Part shown: positions 8,763 through 17,737 of the stretch, piece after piece
How positions within the stretch are numbered: position 1 is the stretch's first letter
Layout of the letters: every line of letters starts with the position of its first letter
Origin: Methylobacterium sp. NMS14P
GTDB taxonomy: Bacteria; Pseudomonadota; Alphaproteobacteria; Rhizobiales; Beijerinckiaceae
Length of the DNA stretch: 64,000 nt
Assembly: GCF_028583545.1 (NCBI RefSeq)
Contig: NZ_CP087106.1
Span: 1,671,001 to 1,735,000 of the forward strand
Direction of reading: 5' to 3'
Program-made: the position numbers and the translations under genes
Notes under the pieces: generated by a model
Seen by the model: the letters and a program-made list of their open reading frames with translations, nothing else
Told to the model about the DNA's origin: nothing
Database searches by the model: none

Positions 8763-8829
8763 CACGGCGTTCCTCCTAGAGGTAGCGCGCCGAAGCTTCC
8801 ACATCCCCCTCTTTCTGCCCTGCAACGAG

Positions 8830-9016
8830 GCGCCGACAATGCCGCTCGCGTACGCGCGTAGTGATTTTGACCCATCGAGAAAAAAGAGACTGGGGAGTGT
8901 GGTAGGTAAGGAGAGCCAAGAAGAATTCTGCATCTCACGCACGCGAGCGGCATTGTCGGCGCTCTTCGGGGTTCATGCATCGCGCAGACCCCTCTTTGCC
9001 GACAATGCCGCTGCGA
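8830..9016. repeat. Long inverted repeat plus third direct copy (possible origin)
   Basis: A 22-bp sequence at 8830-8851 containing GCCGACAATGCCGCT recurs perfectly inverted at 8941-8962, separated by an 89-bp purine-rich spacer. Its core occurs a third time in direct orientation at about 8999-9013, inside the 3' end of the DUF3987 gene. The region lies between the primase-like gene and the HGG-protein gene. Repeats of this kind beside a replication protein gene resemble an origin. A strong hairpin acting as a terminator or attenuator is the alternative. Confidence 0.6.
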
Positions 9017-11714
9017 GCCGCTGCTGTGCCTGCGCACGCTGCACCTTTTCGCGCGCAGCATGTGCCGCGAACCGTTCGTGTATGTGCGGGTTGACCGTCC
9101 AACGCGACGGGCCTTCCGCTCCTCGATCAGCGACCGAAACCCATCCGGCGTTCTCCAGGGCTCCCATCGCCGCCAGGGTGCGGCGGCGCTCGCCTTGCAA
9201 TGCCCGGCGGCCCTTCTCAATGTCGCGTGGCGTCACGGACAACTTGTCCGGATGCGTCAGAAGAAACCCAGCGATCTCGCGCGCCTCGACGGTGTGCTCG
9301 GCCGGTTCGTAGAACTCGCCGTAGAACCGGAGTGCGTGCCGCACGAGGAACTGAGCGAACCGGGACGCTCGACGCGCGGTCTCAGCCGTCACCGGCACGC
9401 CCGGCCCAGCCGGCACCGTTTCGAGGATCGCCCACGTATCGAGCGCGTGAAACGTGAGGGCGATCCGATACAAGAAGCCTTCCCACTTCGATACGTGGCC
9501 TTCCCACGCGGCCGACGCCCCCGGGATGGCGCTCAAGGCACGGATCCGGCGCCAAGTCGCCGTGAGGATCGCGCGGGCCTCGGGCGACAGGTAAACCGTT
9601 CCACCGCCCGTGTTCCGGATGTCGTACATGCCGCGCACGGCGCGCTCGTACTGGGCCACCGCGTCCGGGTCGGCCGGCACGTCGAGCGGTTCGCGCTCGG
9701 CGCCGTCATCCATGATCGGAATGAGCCGTTGAAGGAAGCCGTCGCTGCCGAGATCGCGCGTCAGCGTGCGTATCTTCTCCGGCTGCGTCGAGGCGATCAG
9801 GCCCATCAGGGCGCTTTCCGCCCGGACCGTCCCGCCGACCCGCTCAAAGCTCACGGGGCCGCCGTCGAGCATCGTGAGGATCGTGCCTCGATCGCCTTCG
9901 CTACCTCGCTTGTAGGCACCCATGCTGCCGAGGAAGGCGGACAGTTCGTCCGGATGCCGGATGATGCCGGTCGGGTTGTCGGCGTGGATGCGGACCTGTT
10001 TCTCCACCGTCGCATTGTCGACGCCTATCTGGTGCTCGGGCGGCTGCGGCGGTGCGCCGGCTTTGGGAGTGCCCTTCGGCGTACAGTGCAGCGCCCGCCA
10101 CGCCGCCCGCTGCGCGCCCGACGCTTGGTGCAGTTCACTGTCCAGAGTTCGGATGGGTGCGAGGGCCGCGGCGATGGTCGGCGACTTCTTCCTGCCCGGC
10201 CGGGCGACGATGACGATTGCGAGCGATGCCGGCGGCTGAAATCCCGCGCTGTGTTCCCTCACCCGCAGGGTGAGCGCGTTGCCGATCGTGCCGGCAAGGG
10301 CAGCTATCGCTGCCACAGCGGCAAAGCTCTCGGGCACGCCCATCTGTACGGCTACCGTGCGCGCGAATGGGGCGACCACATCCGGCAGGCTCCCCTCAGG
10401 AGGTGTGGAGAGATCGGATGGATCGTCGTCGCCGAATATGTCGAGCGGATCGCCGTCGCGGAACGTCTCGCCTGTCGTAGCAGGCGCTTCGCCGCCGCCG
10501 CACGTCTCAGCTGTATTAGCAAGCGCTTCGTCGGCTGCGCCGGCAACCGGCGTGAACATCGCTGCGGGCCCTGCCTTGGCGACCTTGGCGAAAGCCTTCT
10601 CGACAGTCCCGGCGAGATAGGCCTCCGCCCGGCCGGAACCGCGGCGCTCGTCCTCGTCCTCGAACTTGTCGGGCGAGTATGCGGCCACGATCGCAGCGAC
10701 TTCCGCCCGGTCCGACATGCCTCCCTCGACACTGGCGCACGCGATAGCGAAGTCGCGGTCCGATCGTCCGCCTTGCTCGGCGCGCTCGGCGTTCAGCAGC
10801 TTGTCGAGCACGGGGTGCGCTGCGCGGGCGGCTGTAAGGCGCACCACCAGATCGGCCGGCAGTTCGCCAGGCTCACCGCAGGCCTCCCATGCAAGGGACA
10901 TGTCGAACGCGGGCGCTGAGACCGGGTAGGCCTGCTCAGGCTCATCCGGTGGCGCCAGGGCCACGAGACTGTCGAGGGTGTGGAAGCGCCAGGGCTTGAA
11001 CACCGTCCCGACCGCAGCGGCCGGTTTGCGCCCGCGCTTCTGCTTCCTCGCGTTCGGCAGGTTCACCGTCCCAGGCAGCCGGAACAGATGCGCGGCGTCG
11101 TTCGTGGCATCGCCGCCATACAGGCGTGCGAGCGCACGGGACTGCGCCTCGACCGCCGCGATGTTTTCGGCCGTCGCCGGCAACGGCTTTGGGAAGAGGA
11201 ACACGACCTGCAAGCCCGCGCCACTATCGATGATGGCACTCGGACCGTGTGGATCCTCGATCATGCCTTTGGCCACACCCCTCAGACGTTCGCGCTCGCG
11301 CGCGAGACCGCCGGGTTGGGCCTCGATCTCCGGTCGCGGATCGATGTCGACGATCACACCCCGCAATGCGGACAAATCCTCGCGCCGGACCCGTCCCACC
11401 TTCCCTTGCTGCAGATTCTGCGGGACCGGCTCGTTCAGGGCGAAGTGCAGGTTGTGGGTGCCCTGTCGCTCCTCAATCCAAGCGGACATGACATCCAACT
11501 CGGCCGGTAACGTGAAGGTCCGCCCGTGACAGGCTCCTGTTGCGGGATGGATCGCCGCGAGGGGAATGCGGCCGGAGTTGATCAGATCAATGACGAAGGT
11601 AGTGAAATTCTTGGTATCCCAATGCGGCAACGCGATTGATGCCAGCGCAGCCACGTTGCCTTCGCTGATTGGTTGCGGTTCGGGCTGGCCGGGACCATAA
11701 TTGCTTGCGTCCAT
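8973..11714 (-). CDS. Primase-like/DUF3987 replication protein
   Basis: A 913-aa protein typical of integrative elements. The N-terminal third carries RGVIVDIDPRPE (an acidic D-x-D) and later SAIIDSGAGLQVVFLF, resembling the metal-binding and nucleotide-binding motifs of RepB-like archaeo-eukaryotic primases. The middle and C-terminus match DUF3987: a degenerate P-loop VARPGRKKSPT and IRHPDELSAFLGSMG. Such proteins are thought to combine primase and helicase roles in the replication of satellites and ICEs, comparable with P4 alpha. The ATG at 11714 follows a weak GGAAAAG. The unusual P-loop is noted from the translation. The domain assignment is by motif recall; the replication role is inferred. 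Confidence 0.8.
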   Translation of the reverse strand: MDASNYGPGQPEPQPISEGNVAALASIALPHWDTKNFTTFVIDLINSGRIPLAAIHPATGACHGRTFTLPAELDVMSAWIEERQGTHNLHFALNEPVPQNLQQGKVGRVRREDLSALRGVIVDIDPRPEIEAQPGGLARERERLRGVAKGMIEDPHGPSAIIDSGAGLQVVFLFPKPLPATAENIAAVEAQSRALARLYGGDATNDAAHLFRLPGTVNLPNARKQKRGRKPAAAVGTVFKPWRFHTLDSLVALAPPDEPEQAYPVSAPAFDMSLAWEACGEPGELPADLVVRLTAARAAHPVLDKLLNAERAEQGGRSDRDFAIACASVEGGMSDRAEVAAIVAAYSPDKFEDEDERRGSGRAEAYLAGTVEKAFAKVAKAGPAAMFTPVAGAADEALANTAETCGGGEAPATTGETFRDGDPLDIFGDDDPSDLSTPPEGSLPDVVAPFARTVAVQMGVPESFAAVAAIAALAGTIGNALTLRVREHSAGFQPPASLAIVIVARPGRKKSPTIAAALAPIRTLDSELHQASGAQRAAWRALHCTPKGTPKAGAPPQPPEHQIGVDNATVEKQVRIHADNPTGIIRHPDELSAFLGSMGAYKRGSEGDRGTILTMLDGGPVSFERVGGTVRAESALMGLIASTQPEKIRTLTRDLGSDGFLQRLIPIMDDGAEREPLDVPADPDAVAQYERAVRGMYDIRNTGGGTVYLSPEARAILTATWRRIRALSAIPGASAAWEGHVSKWEGFLYRIALTFHALDTWAILETVPAGPGVPVTAETARRASRFAQFLVRHALRFYGEFYEPAEHTVEAREIAGFLLTHPDKLSVTPRDIEKGRRALQGERRRTLAAMGALENAGWVSVADRGAEGPSRWTVNPHIHERFAAHAAREKVQRAQAQQRLAAALSAKRGLRDA

Positions 11715-11813
11715 GATGCTTTTCCGGCGAGGGCAGTGCTTGTTGGCGCTCGCGTGCTGGAATGTGAGACGAGGCGGCGGCTACCCGGTGGTGCGGGGGC
11801 CGCCGTTTCACGT

Positions 11814-12218
11814 TCAGCGAGCTATTGCGTCCGCGCCGCGCCAAACCGTGCGAGAGACGATAGGCGCGAGGAAGCTCAAGGCTGACGCACCAAGTTTTGT
11901 CTCGACATATTGGACTGCACGAATAACGCCCAGAAGGTCATTCGTTCGAAACGACGGCGGGACGCACACATAGTAGGCGCAATACCAACCTTCGATGTCG
12001 TTCCGGACCCAGAGTATGGTGTCGGCACCGTGTCCAACTCCGCGAACATCGACATCGCTGCTTAGCAATGGTCGAAGCTGTATGGCTCGCGGATTGTCAG
12101 GGTCGAAGAATTCGGCGTTTCCAGCCGCAAAATTTGTCGCTGCGTACTGGTGCACTGCCGTTTGCCCGTCCGGCAGCAGACCGATCGAATGCACGAGAAA
12201 CTCGGGACGATGGCTCAT
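11814..12218 (-). CDS. Hypothetical protein (134 aa)
   Basis: I do not recognise this 134-aa product. It begins MSHRPEFLVHSIGLLPDGQT, contains a WYCAYYVCVPPSF aromatic/cysteine stretch and ends with a hydrophobic segment near SFLAPIVSRTVW. The start at 12218 overlaps the stop of the upstream helix-turn-helix gene (TGATG), so the two are translationally coupled; a GTG directly before it (12221) is an alternative. Gene order (HTH, this gene, primase) suggests it belongs to the replication or control module of the element. GC is lower than in the flanking core genes. Confidence 0.65.
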   Translation of the reverse strand: MSHRPEFLVHSIGLLPDGQTAVHQYAATNFAAGNAEFFDPDNPRAIQLRPLLSSDVDVRGVGHGADTILWVRNDIEGWYCAYYVCVPPSFRTNDLLGVIRAVQYVETKLGASALSFLAPIVSRTVWRGADAIAR

Positions 12219-12418
12219 CACGCTGCCCCCACACGGGCGGCGAGGAAGGCGTCGGCATCGATACGGCGGACGACTGTGCGACTGCCGATCTTGAGGGGCT
12301 TCAGATCGCCCCGCGTGAACAGGCGGTAGACGCCCGTGCGCGAGATGCGGAAGTAGTCGGCAAGCTCCTCGACGGAGAGCGTTGCGGCAGAGGGGACAGG
12401 TTGGCTTCTGTGGGACAT
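12218..12418 (-). CDS. AlpA/excisionase-like helix-turn-helix protein
   Basis: A 66-aa winged helix-turn-helix protein. The segment LSVEELADYFRISRTGVYRL is the MerR-like/excisionase HTH, followed by KPLKIGSRTVVRRIDADAFL, the usual wing of AlpA and excisionase proteins. In P4-like elements AlpA controls integrase or excision genes. The ATG at 12418 was chosen because it begins the typical short form; the frame extends upstream to a GTG at 12466. It is coupled to the next gene by a TGATG overlap. A regulatory or directionality role is inferred from the family. Confidence 0.88.
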   Translation of the reverse strand: MSHRSQPVPSAATLSVEELADYFRISRTGVYRLFTRGDLKPLKIGSRTVVRRIDADAFLAARVGAA

Positions 12419-12497
12419 CGGCGGTCTCAGCGGTATGTGATGCGCTGAGACGGTACGTGCTGGCACCCCGGATTAAACGGCTCGAATGTAGGCGTCT

Positions 12498-13055
12498 TTA
12501 TCCGGCACTCGGATCCCGACCGTCAGCCTCGATCGCGTCGGGTCGGCCGTCCGCCTCCACACCTTCCTCATCGGCGATCTCGTCGAAGAAGAGGTGCGGC
12601 CACTTCGATTGAAAGTCGCGGTATGCGTCGGCGACGGCACCGGGCGTCATGTCCGGCCTGCTTCCGCCTTTCCCGTGCGCCGTCCCCTGCAGAGCGGCCC
12701 CGACATCATGCTTCTTCCGCAGTTGAGGATCGGCGAGATACGGAGGTGCCTCCTTGAAGGCCTGCGCTTCCGTTCGTCCCGCCTCCATCAGATCTCGGAC
12801 GACCGCGTTGATGAGGAGCAGCCGCGGAGTGTCCTTCGGGCGACCGGGACCGAATAGCGCCTCGTGAGTGAGCCCCATCTTAGCCAGAAGCACTCGAGCC
12901 GCAGGAGTGTTCTGCGCCAGGGCGTGTCGCAGTCCCACGAACGTTTCGCCGTGGCGTTCGGCCTCAGCGGCGAGAAAGTTGAGCGCATCCCTACCTGCCT
13001 CGACCTTTCGGCCGGAGGGCCAACGAGCGGTAAGCTCAGGCTTTCGACGGCTCAT
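12498..13055 (-). CDS. Hypothetical protein at the island edge (185 aa)
   Basis: An unrecognised 185-aa protein starting MSRRKPELTARWPSGRKVEA. It is mostly helical, with a glycine-rich middle (LQGTAHGKGGSRP) and an acidic C-terminus. The frame remains open upstream through the tRNA gene and antisense of cobP, which cannot be coding, so the ATG at 13055 is the sensible start, although the ribosome site is weak. It is the last gene before the tRNA-Glu and so the outermost island gene on this side, a place where integrases often sit; it shows no tyrosine recombinase motif. Confidence 0.6.
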   Translation of the reverse strand: MSRRKPELTARWPSGRKVEAGRDALNFLAAEAERHGETFVGLRHALAQNTPAARVLLAKMGLTHEALFGPGRPKDTPRLLLINAVVRDLMEAGRTEAQAFKEAPPYLADPQLRKKHDVGAALQGTAHGKGGSRPDMTPGAVADAYRDFQSKWPHLFFDEIADEEGVEADGRPDAIEADGRDPSAG

Positions 13056-13134
13056 CGCGCCGATCTGCAAGCAACGATTTCGACAACGAAACGCGCCCGG
13101 ACCGTACTCATCGCAGCTAAGTGCTTGAAAACCC

Positions 13135-13210
13135 TGGCGCGCCCTACGGGAATCGAACCCGTGTTTTCGCCGTGAAAGGGCGACGTCCTGGACCGCTAGA
13201 CGAAGGGCGC
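13135..13210 (-). tRNA. tRNA-Glu (anticodon TTC)
   Basis: A 76-nt cloverleaf on the minus strand. The acceptor stem GCGCCCT pairs with AGGGCGC, the anticodon loop is CTTTCAC (anticodon TTC), the T arm is GGTTCGATTCC, and G plus an encoded CCA is at 13135-13138. Its 3' end faces the island, the usual geometry of tRNA-targeted integration. Confidence 0.96.
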
Positions 13211-13286
13211 TCTGGCTGGGCCGGGGTTCTATAGTCGGACCGGAGACGCCCGGCAACCGTCCAGGCGCGGCACAGGTGCCACAGGC

Positions 13287-13328
13287 CCCGAGTTCGCAGG
13301 CCCGAGTTCGCAGGCCCGAGTTCGCAGG
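13287..13328. repeat. Three 14-bp tandem repeats upstream of cobP
   Basis: Three exact head-to-tail copies of CCCGAGTTCGCAGG lie 43-84 bp upstream of the cobP start. They may affect the 5' leader or simply be a replication-slippage product. I looked for a cobalamin riboswitch here and did not see one. Confidence 0.85.
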
Positions 13329-13370
13329 CCCTGTGTTTGACCGCGCGCCGGGTTGGGGCGATGGAGAGCC

Positions 13371-13928
13371 ATGCCCCAGCCCACCCCTCGCATGACCCTC
13401 GTCCTCGGCGGGGCGCGGTCCGGCAAGAGCGCCTACGCGGAGGGGCTGATCGAAGCCTGCCCCGGCCCGTGGCTCTATCTCGCCACCGCCCAGGCCTTCG
13501 ACGACGAGATGGTCGACCGCATCGCCCAGCACCGCGCGCGGCGCGGCGGCGCTTGGCGCACCCGCGACGTGCCGCTCGCCCTGCCGGAGGCGGTCGCCGA
13601 GGCCGAGGGACCGGTCCTGGTCGACTGCCTCACGCTCTGGCTCACCAACCTGATCCTGGCGGAGGCCGACGTGGCGCAGGCCGCGGCGCGGCTCCTCGCC
13701 GCCTGCGCCGACGTCCCGGGCCCGCTCGTGCTGGTCGGCAACGAGGTCGGGCTCGGGATCGTCCCCGACAACGCCCTCGCCCGGCGCTTCCGCGACGCCG
13801 CCGGCCGCCTCCACCAGCAACTCGCCGCGCGGGCCGACCGGGTCGTGCTCACCGTGGCCGGCCTGCCGCTGCTCGTGAAGCCGCAGGCCCTTCAGACACC
13901 AGTCCACCCGACAGGAGCCTCCGCATGA
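13371..13928 (+). CDS. cobP: Adenosylcobinamide kinase/guanylyltransferase
   Basis: CobP/CobU phosphorylates adenosylcobinamide and transfers GMP to it, in the nucleotide-loop assembly part of cobalamin synthesis. The 185-aa product has the P-loop GGARSGKS at residues 13-20, the family segment [13 protein letters not shown] and a conserved [21 protein letters not shown] region. The ATG at 13371 has GGAG six bases upstream. The stop overlaps the cobO start by four bases (ATGA). It is the first gene of cobP-cobO-cobQ, immediately after the tRNA-Glu. Confidence 0.95.
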   Translation: MPQPTPRMTLVLGGARSGKSAYAEGLIEACPGPWLYLATAQAFDDEMVDRIAQHRARRGGAWRTRDVPLALPEAVAEAEGPVLVDCLTLWLTNLILAEADVAQAAARLLAACADVPGPLVLVGNEVGLGIVPDNALARRFRDAAGRLHQQLAARADRVVLTVAGLPLLVKPQALQTPVHPTGASA

Positions 13929-14527
13929 GCGACGACGCCGCGCGCCACCGGGAGAAGATGGAGAAGCGCAAGGCCGTCCAGGACGCCGAGGTGGCCGCCA
14001 AGACCCTCGAGAAGGGCCTCCTCCTCGTCCATACCGGCCCCGGCAAGGGCAAGAGCACGGCGGCCCTGGGGCTGATGCTCCGGGCGCTCGGCCGCGGCTG
14101 GCGGGTCGGCATGGTGCAGTTCATCAAGGGCGGCTGGGACACGGGCGAGCGCCACGCCGTGGCGGCCTTCGGCGACCGGGTCGTGTGGCACACCCTCGGG
14201 GAGGGGTTCACCTGGGAGACCCAGGACAAGGCGCGGGACATCGCCGCCTGCCGCCACGCCTGGGAGGTCGCCGCGGGGCTGATAGCCGATCCCACGATCC
14301 GCCTGCTCGTCCTCGACGAGCTCAACATCGCGCTGCGCTACGACTATCTCGACCTCGACGCGGTGCTAGCCGCCCTGCGCGCGCGCCGGCCGGACCTGCA
14401 CGTCGTGGTCACCGGCCGCAACGCCAAGCCGGCCCTGATCGAGGCCGCCGACCTCGTCACCGAGATGGGCAGCGTCAAGCACCACTTCGCCGCCGGCGTG
14501 AAGGCGCAGGAAGGGATCGAGTTCTGA
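13925..14527 (+). CDS. cobO: Cob(I)yrinic acid a,c-diamide adenosyltransferase
   Basis: CobO/BtuR attaches the 5'-deoxyadenosyl group to the corrin cobalt. The 200-aa protein has the P-loop [14 protein letters not shown], the family segment [12 protein letters not shown], the [13 protein letters not shown]alker B-like motif and the C-terminal end [20 protein letters not shown]. Length and motifs are normal. The start overlaps the cobP stop, so translation is coupled. Confidence 0.97.
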   Translation: MSDDAARHREKMEKRKAVQDAEVAAKTLEKGLLLVHTGPGKGKSTAALGLMLRALGRGWRVGMVQFIKGGWDTGERHAVAAFGDRVVWHTLGEGFTWETQDKARDIAACRHAWEVAAGLIADPTIRLLVLDELNIALRYDYLDLDAVLAALRARRPDLHVVVTGRNAKPALIEAADLVTEMGSVKHHFAAGVKAQEGIEF

Positions 14528-14550
14528 GCCCGCCGCGGACCAAGGCCCTG

Positions 14551-15993
14551 ATGATCCAGGGCACCGGCTCCGACGTCGGCAAGTCCCTGATCGTGGCGGG
14601 GCTGGCGCGCGCCTTCACCGAGCGGGGCTTGGCGGTGCGGCCGTTCAAGCCGCAGAACATGTCGAACAACGCCGCCGTCACCGCCGACGGCGGCGAGATC
14701 GGCCGGGCGCAGGCGCTCCAGGCCCGGGCCGCCCGGGTGGCGCCCTCCGTGCACATGAACCCGGTCCTGCTGAAGCCGCAGAGCGAGGTCGGCTCCCAGG
14801 TGGTGGTTCAGGGCCGGATGGTCGCCACCGTGAAGGCGCGCGACTACCAGGCCTGGAAGCCCCGGCTGATGGCCGCCGTCCTCGACAGCTTTTCCCACCT
14901 CGCGGAAGAGGCCGACTTGGTTCTGGTCGAAGGCGCGGGCTCGGCGTCGGAAATAAACCTGCGCGTGGGCGACATCGCCAATATGGGCTTCGCCCGGGCC
15001 ACCGACACGCCGGTGGTGCTGGTCGGCGACATCGACCGGGGCGGGGTGATCGCGAGCCTCGTCGGCACGAAGGCGGTGATCGACCCGGACGACGCCGCGA
15101 TGGTCGCCGGCTTCCTCGTCAACCGGTTCCGCGGGGACCCGAGCCTGTTCGCCGACGGGATGCGGCTGATCGCCGAGCGCACCGGCTGGGCGGCGCTCGG
15201 CCTCGTGCCGCACTTCCCCGACGCCGCGCGCCTGCCGGCCGAGGACGCGCTGGGCCTCGCCGGCTCGGACTCGCGCAAGCCCGGCTCCGTCACGGTGGCG
15301 GTGCCGGTGCTGCCGCGCATCGCCAATTTCGACGATCTCGACCCGCTGCGAGCGGAGCCGAACGTGTCGGTGGTGCTGGTCCGGCCCGGAACGCCGATCC
15401 CCGCCGAGGCCGCCCTCGTGCTGCTGCCGGGCTCGAAGACCACGATCGACGACCTGGAGGCTTTCCGCCGGGAGGGCTGGGACGTCGACCTGCGCGCCCA
15501 TGTCCGCCGGGGCGGCCGGGTGCTCGGCCTGTGCGGCGGCTACCAGATGCTGGGCAACAGCCTCGCCGACCCGCACGGGATCGAGGGGGCGCCCCGGACG
15601 GTGCCGGGCCTCGGGCTCCTCGCCGTCGACACCGTGATGACGCCGGAGAAGCGCCTCGCCGCCGTCACCGGCACGAGCCTGCCCGACGGCGTGCCGTTCG
15701 CCGGTTACGAGATGCATATCGGCGCGACGGAGGGCCCCGACGCGGACCGGCCGCTGCTGCGCCTCGCCGACGGGCGCCCGGACGGGGCGGTCTCGGCGGA
15801 CGGTCGGGTGGCCGGGACCTACGTGCACGGCCTGTTCGCCGACGACGCCCAGCGGGCGGCGTGGCTCGCGCGCCTGGGCACCGCCTCGGCGGGCGCCGGC
15901 TACGAGGCCGGGGTCGAGGCGGCGCTGGACGGCCTCGCGCGACACATCGCGGCCCATGTCGACTGCGACCGCCTCCTGGCGCTTGCCCGGTAG
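14551..15993 (+). CDS. cobQ: Cobyric acid synthase
   Basis: Glutamine-dependent amidation of adenosylcobyrinic a,c-diamide at four side chains. The protein begins [20 protein letters not shown] (dethiobiotin-synthetase-like ATPase domain) and ends with a class I glutamine amidotransferase domain containing [12 protein letters not shown] (catalytic Cys) and GTYVHGLF (His). About 480 aa, normal for CobQ. The ATG at 14551 gives a very short N-terminus and lacks a ribosome site; a CTG at 14524, preceded by AGGAAGG inside the cobO end, would give the longer start usual in relatives. The start is therefore uncertain but the gene is not. Confidence 0.95.
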   Translation: MIQGTGSDVGKSLIVAGLARAFTERGLAVRPFKPQNMSNNAAVTADGGEIGRAQALQARAARVAPSVHMNPVLLKPQSEVGSQVVVQGRMVATVKARDYQAWKPRLMAAVLDSFSHLAEEADLVLVEGAGSASEINLRVGDIANMGFARATDTPVVLVGDIDRGGVIASLVGTKAVIDPDDAAMVAGFLVNRFRGDPSLFADGMRLIAERTGWAALGLVPHFPDAARLPAEDALGLAGSDSRKPGSVTVAVPVLPRIANFDDLDPLRAEPNVSVVLVRPGTPIPAEAALVLLPGSKTTIDDLEAFRREGWDVDLRAHVRRGGRVLGLCGGYQMLGNSLADPHGIEGAPRTVPGLGLLAVDTVMTPEKRLAAVTGTSLPDGVPFAGYEMHIGATEGPDADRPLLRLADGRPDGAVSADGRVAGTYVHGLFADDAQRAAWLARLGTASAGAGYEAGVEAALDGLARHIAAHVDCDRLLALAR

Positions 15994-16071
15994 GCGGGGC
16001 GCGGGCCAGGGAATACTCTGTGTTATGCCGGCCCCGCCACGAAGGGCCGCACGCCCCCGGAGGAACGCCCC

Positions 16072-17418
16072 ATGCCGCCCACGCCGTCCCCCGCCGGGGA
16101 GGATCTCGCCGCGAGCACCGTCCGGACCGTGACCCTGCGGCTGATGCCGCTCCTCGGCCTGCTCTACCTGATCGCCTATATCGACCGGCAGAACGTCTCC
16201 TACGCCAAGCTGGAGATGGTCGGCAGCCTCGGCCTCTCCGAGACCGCCTACGGGCTCGGTGCCTCGCTGTTCTTCCTCGGCTACTTCCTGTTCGAGGTGC
16301 CGGCCAACGTCTTCTTGGAGCGGGTCGGCGCGCGGATCTGGTTCGCCCGGATCATGATCACCTGGGGGATCGTCACCGTCCTGCTGGGCTTCACCCAGGG
16401 CACGGCGATGTTCTACGTGCTGCGCTTCCTGCTCGGCGCCGCGGAGGCCGGCTTCTTCCCCGGCGTACTGTTCGCCCTGACCCTGTGGTTCCCGCAAGCG
16501 CACCGGGCGCGGATGATCGGCTGGTTCATGATCGCCAGCGCCATCGCCAACGCGGTCGGCGCAGCGATCGGCGGCGCGCTGCTGGGCCTCGACGGGCTCC
16601 TCGGCCTCCAGGGCTGGCAGTGGGTGTTCCTGGCCACCGGCGCGCCGGCGATCCTCATGGCCGCGGTGGTGCTGTTCGTCCTGCCGGACGGCCCCGAGAC
16701 CGCGCCCTGGCTGTCGCAGGCCCAGCGCGACTGGCTCGCCCGCACGCTCCGGGCCGAGCGCGAGGACGGCGGCCACGTCGACCACGGCAACCCGTTCGCG
16801 GCGCTCCTCGACCGGCGGGTGCTGATGCTCGCCGGGGTCTACGTCTCCCTGCCGCTCGCCGCCTACGGCCTGGGCTACTGGCTCCCGACCGTGGTCAAGG
16901 GCTTCGGCGTCTCGAACCTGACCAACGGCTTCCTCAACATCATCCCGTGGCTGGTCACGGCCTTCGCCCTGTGGTGGGTGCCGCGCCACGCCGCCCGCAC
17001 GGGCGCGCAGGGCAACGCCCTGACCTGGCACGTGGTCGGGCCGGCGCTGGTCGGGGCGGCGGGCCTCGCGCTCTCCGTCGTCCTGCCGGGCAACGCCGTG
17101 AAGTTCGCCTGCCTGTGCGTGGCCGCGGCCGGGACCTTCGCGGCCCAGCCGGTCTTCTGGTCGATGCCCGGGACGTTCCTGCGCGGCGCCTCGGCGGCCG
17201 CCGGGATCGCGGCGATCAACTCGGTGGGCAATCTCGGCGGCTTCGTCGCCCAGAACGCCGTGCCGTTCATCCGCGACCAGACCCAGAGCGACCTCGTGCC
17301 GATGCTGTTCCTGGCCGCCTGCCTCGCCGTGGGGGCCGGCCTCATGTTCGTGGTGCTCTCCGCCCTGCGCCGCGACGCGGCGCGGCGGGCGGTGCCGACG
17401 GCCGCGAGACCGGCCTGA
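16072..17418 (+). CDS. MFS transporter, anion:cation symporter type
   Basis: A 448-aa, roughly 12-helix transporter. The start region LLYLIAYIDRQNVSYAKLEM and FLGYFLFEVPANVFLERVGAR are the signatures of the ACS (phthalate/tartrate/glucarate permease) family, which imports organic anions with protons. A cytoplasmic loop follows VLPDGPETAPWLS. It is in line with the cobalamin operon 78 bp downstream of cobQ but with no obvious link to it. The substrate is unknown; the 2-hydroxyacid dehydrogenase on the opposite strand nearby hints at an organic acid. Confidence 0.9.
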   Translation: MPPTPSPAGEDLAASTVRTVTLRLMPLLGLLYLIAYIDRQNVSYAKLEMVGSLGLSETAYGLGASLFFLGYFLFEVPANVFLERVGARIWFARIMITWGIVTVLLGFTQGTAMFYVLRFLLGAAEAGFFPGVLFALTLWFPQAHRARMIGWFMIASAIANAVGAAIGGALLGLDGLLGLQGWQWVFLATGAPAILMAAVVLFVLPDGPETAPWLSQAQRDWLARTLRAEREDGGHVDHGNPFAALLDRRVLMLAGVYVSLPLAAYGLGYWLPTVVKGFGVSNLTNGFLNIIPWLVTAFALWWVPRHAARTGAQGNALTWHVVGPALVGAAGLALSVVLPGNAVKFACLCVAAAGTFAAQPVFWSMPGTFLRGASAAAGIAAINSVGNLGGFVAQNAVPFIRDQTQSDLVPMLFLAACLAVGAGLMFVVLSALRRDAARRAVPTAARPA

Positions 17419-17519
17419 ACACGGTCCGGATTCGTGCGTTATCCTTCCTCAGGCCGGCGCGACCGGCAGGATGATGCAGACCCGCAAGCCCGCGGGCCAT
17501 CGTCGAGGAGGGCACCGCG

Positions 17520-17696
17520 ATGAGTCAGGGATTTCCGCTCATGATCCTCGCCTTCGGGACGCTCGGCGGCATCTGGTTCCTGGCCGCCGCGGCCCGGAAG
17601 CAGGTCGCCGACGCCAAGGGCAGCCCCGAGCGTTCCAGCGTGATTCACAACCACGGCGGCGAGCCGCGCCCGAACATGCAGGGCACCGAGCACTAG
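17520..17696 (+). CDS. 58-aa single-pass membrane peptide
   Basis: A short gene with a strong ribosome site (GAGGAGG, eight bases before the ATG). The product has an N-terminal membrane helix (PLMILAFGTLGGIWFLAAAA) and a hydrophilic tail ending HGGEPRPNMQGTEH. Start context and composition look genuine. It lies about 100 bp after the MFS gene and could share its transcript. Function unknown; it might be a transporter accessory peptide, but only position supports that. Confidence 0.7.
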   Translation: MSQGFPLMILAFGTLGGIWFLAAAARKQVADAKGSPERSSVIHNHGGEPRPNMQGTEH

Positions 17697-17737
17697 GGTA
17701 GCCGAGCACCGGGGCGGCCGCTCCCGCCGCGCGTCCG

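Noticed and set aside
13211..13370. Cobalamin riboswitch upstream of cobP
   Set aside because: I looked for the conserved B12-box and core pattern and could not find it; a covariance model run would be decisive.
13056..13907. N-terminal extension of the 185-aa island gene through the tRNA-Glu and antisense of cobP
   Set aside because: It crosses a tRNA gene and a certain coding gene; the product begins to look protein-like only from 13055.
14344..17031. Very long minus-strand open frame (895 codons) across cobO, cobQ and the MFS gene
   Set aside because: It is antisense to three recognisable genes and has a Gly/Arg/Glu/His-rich shadow composition typical of high-GC DNA.
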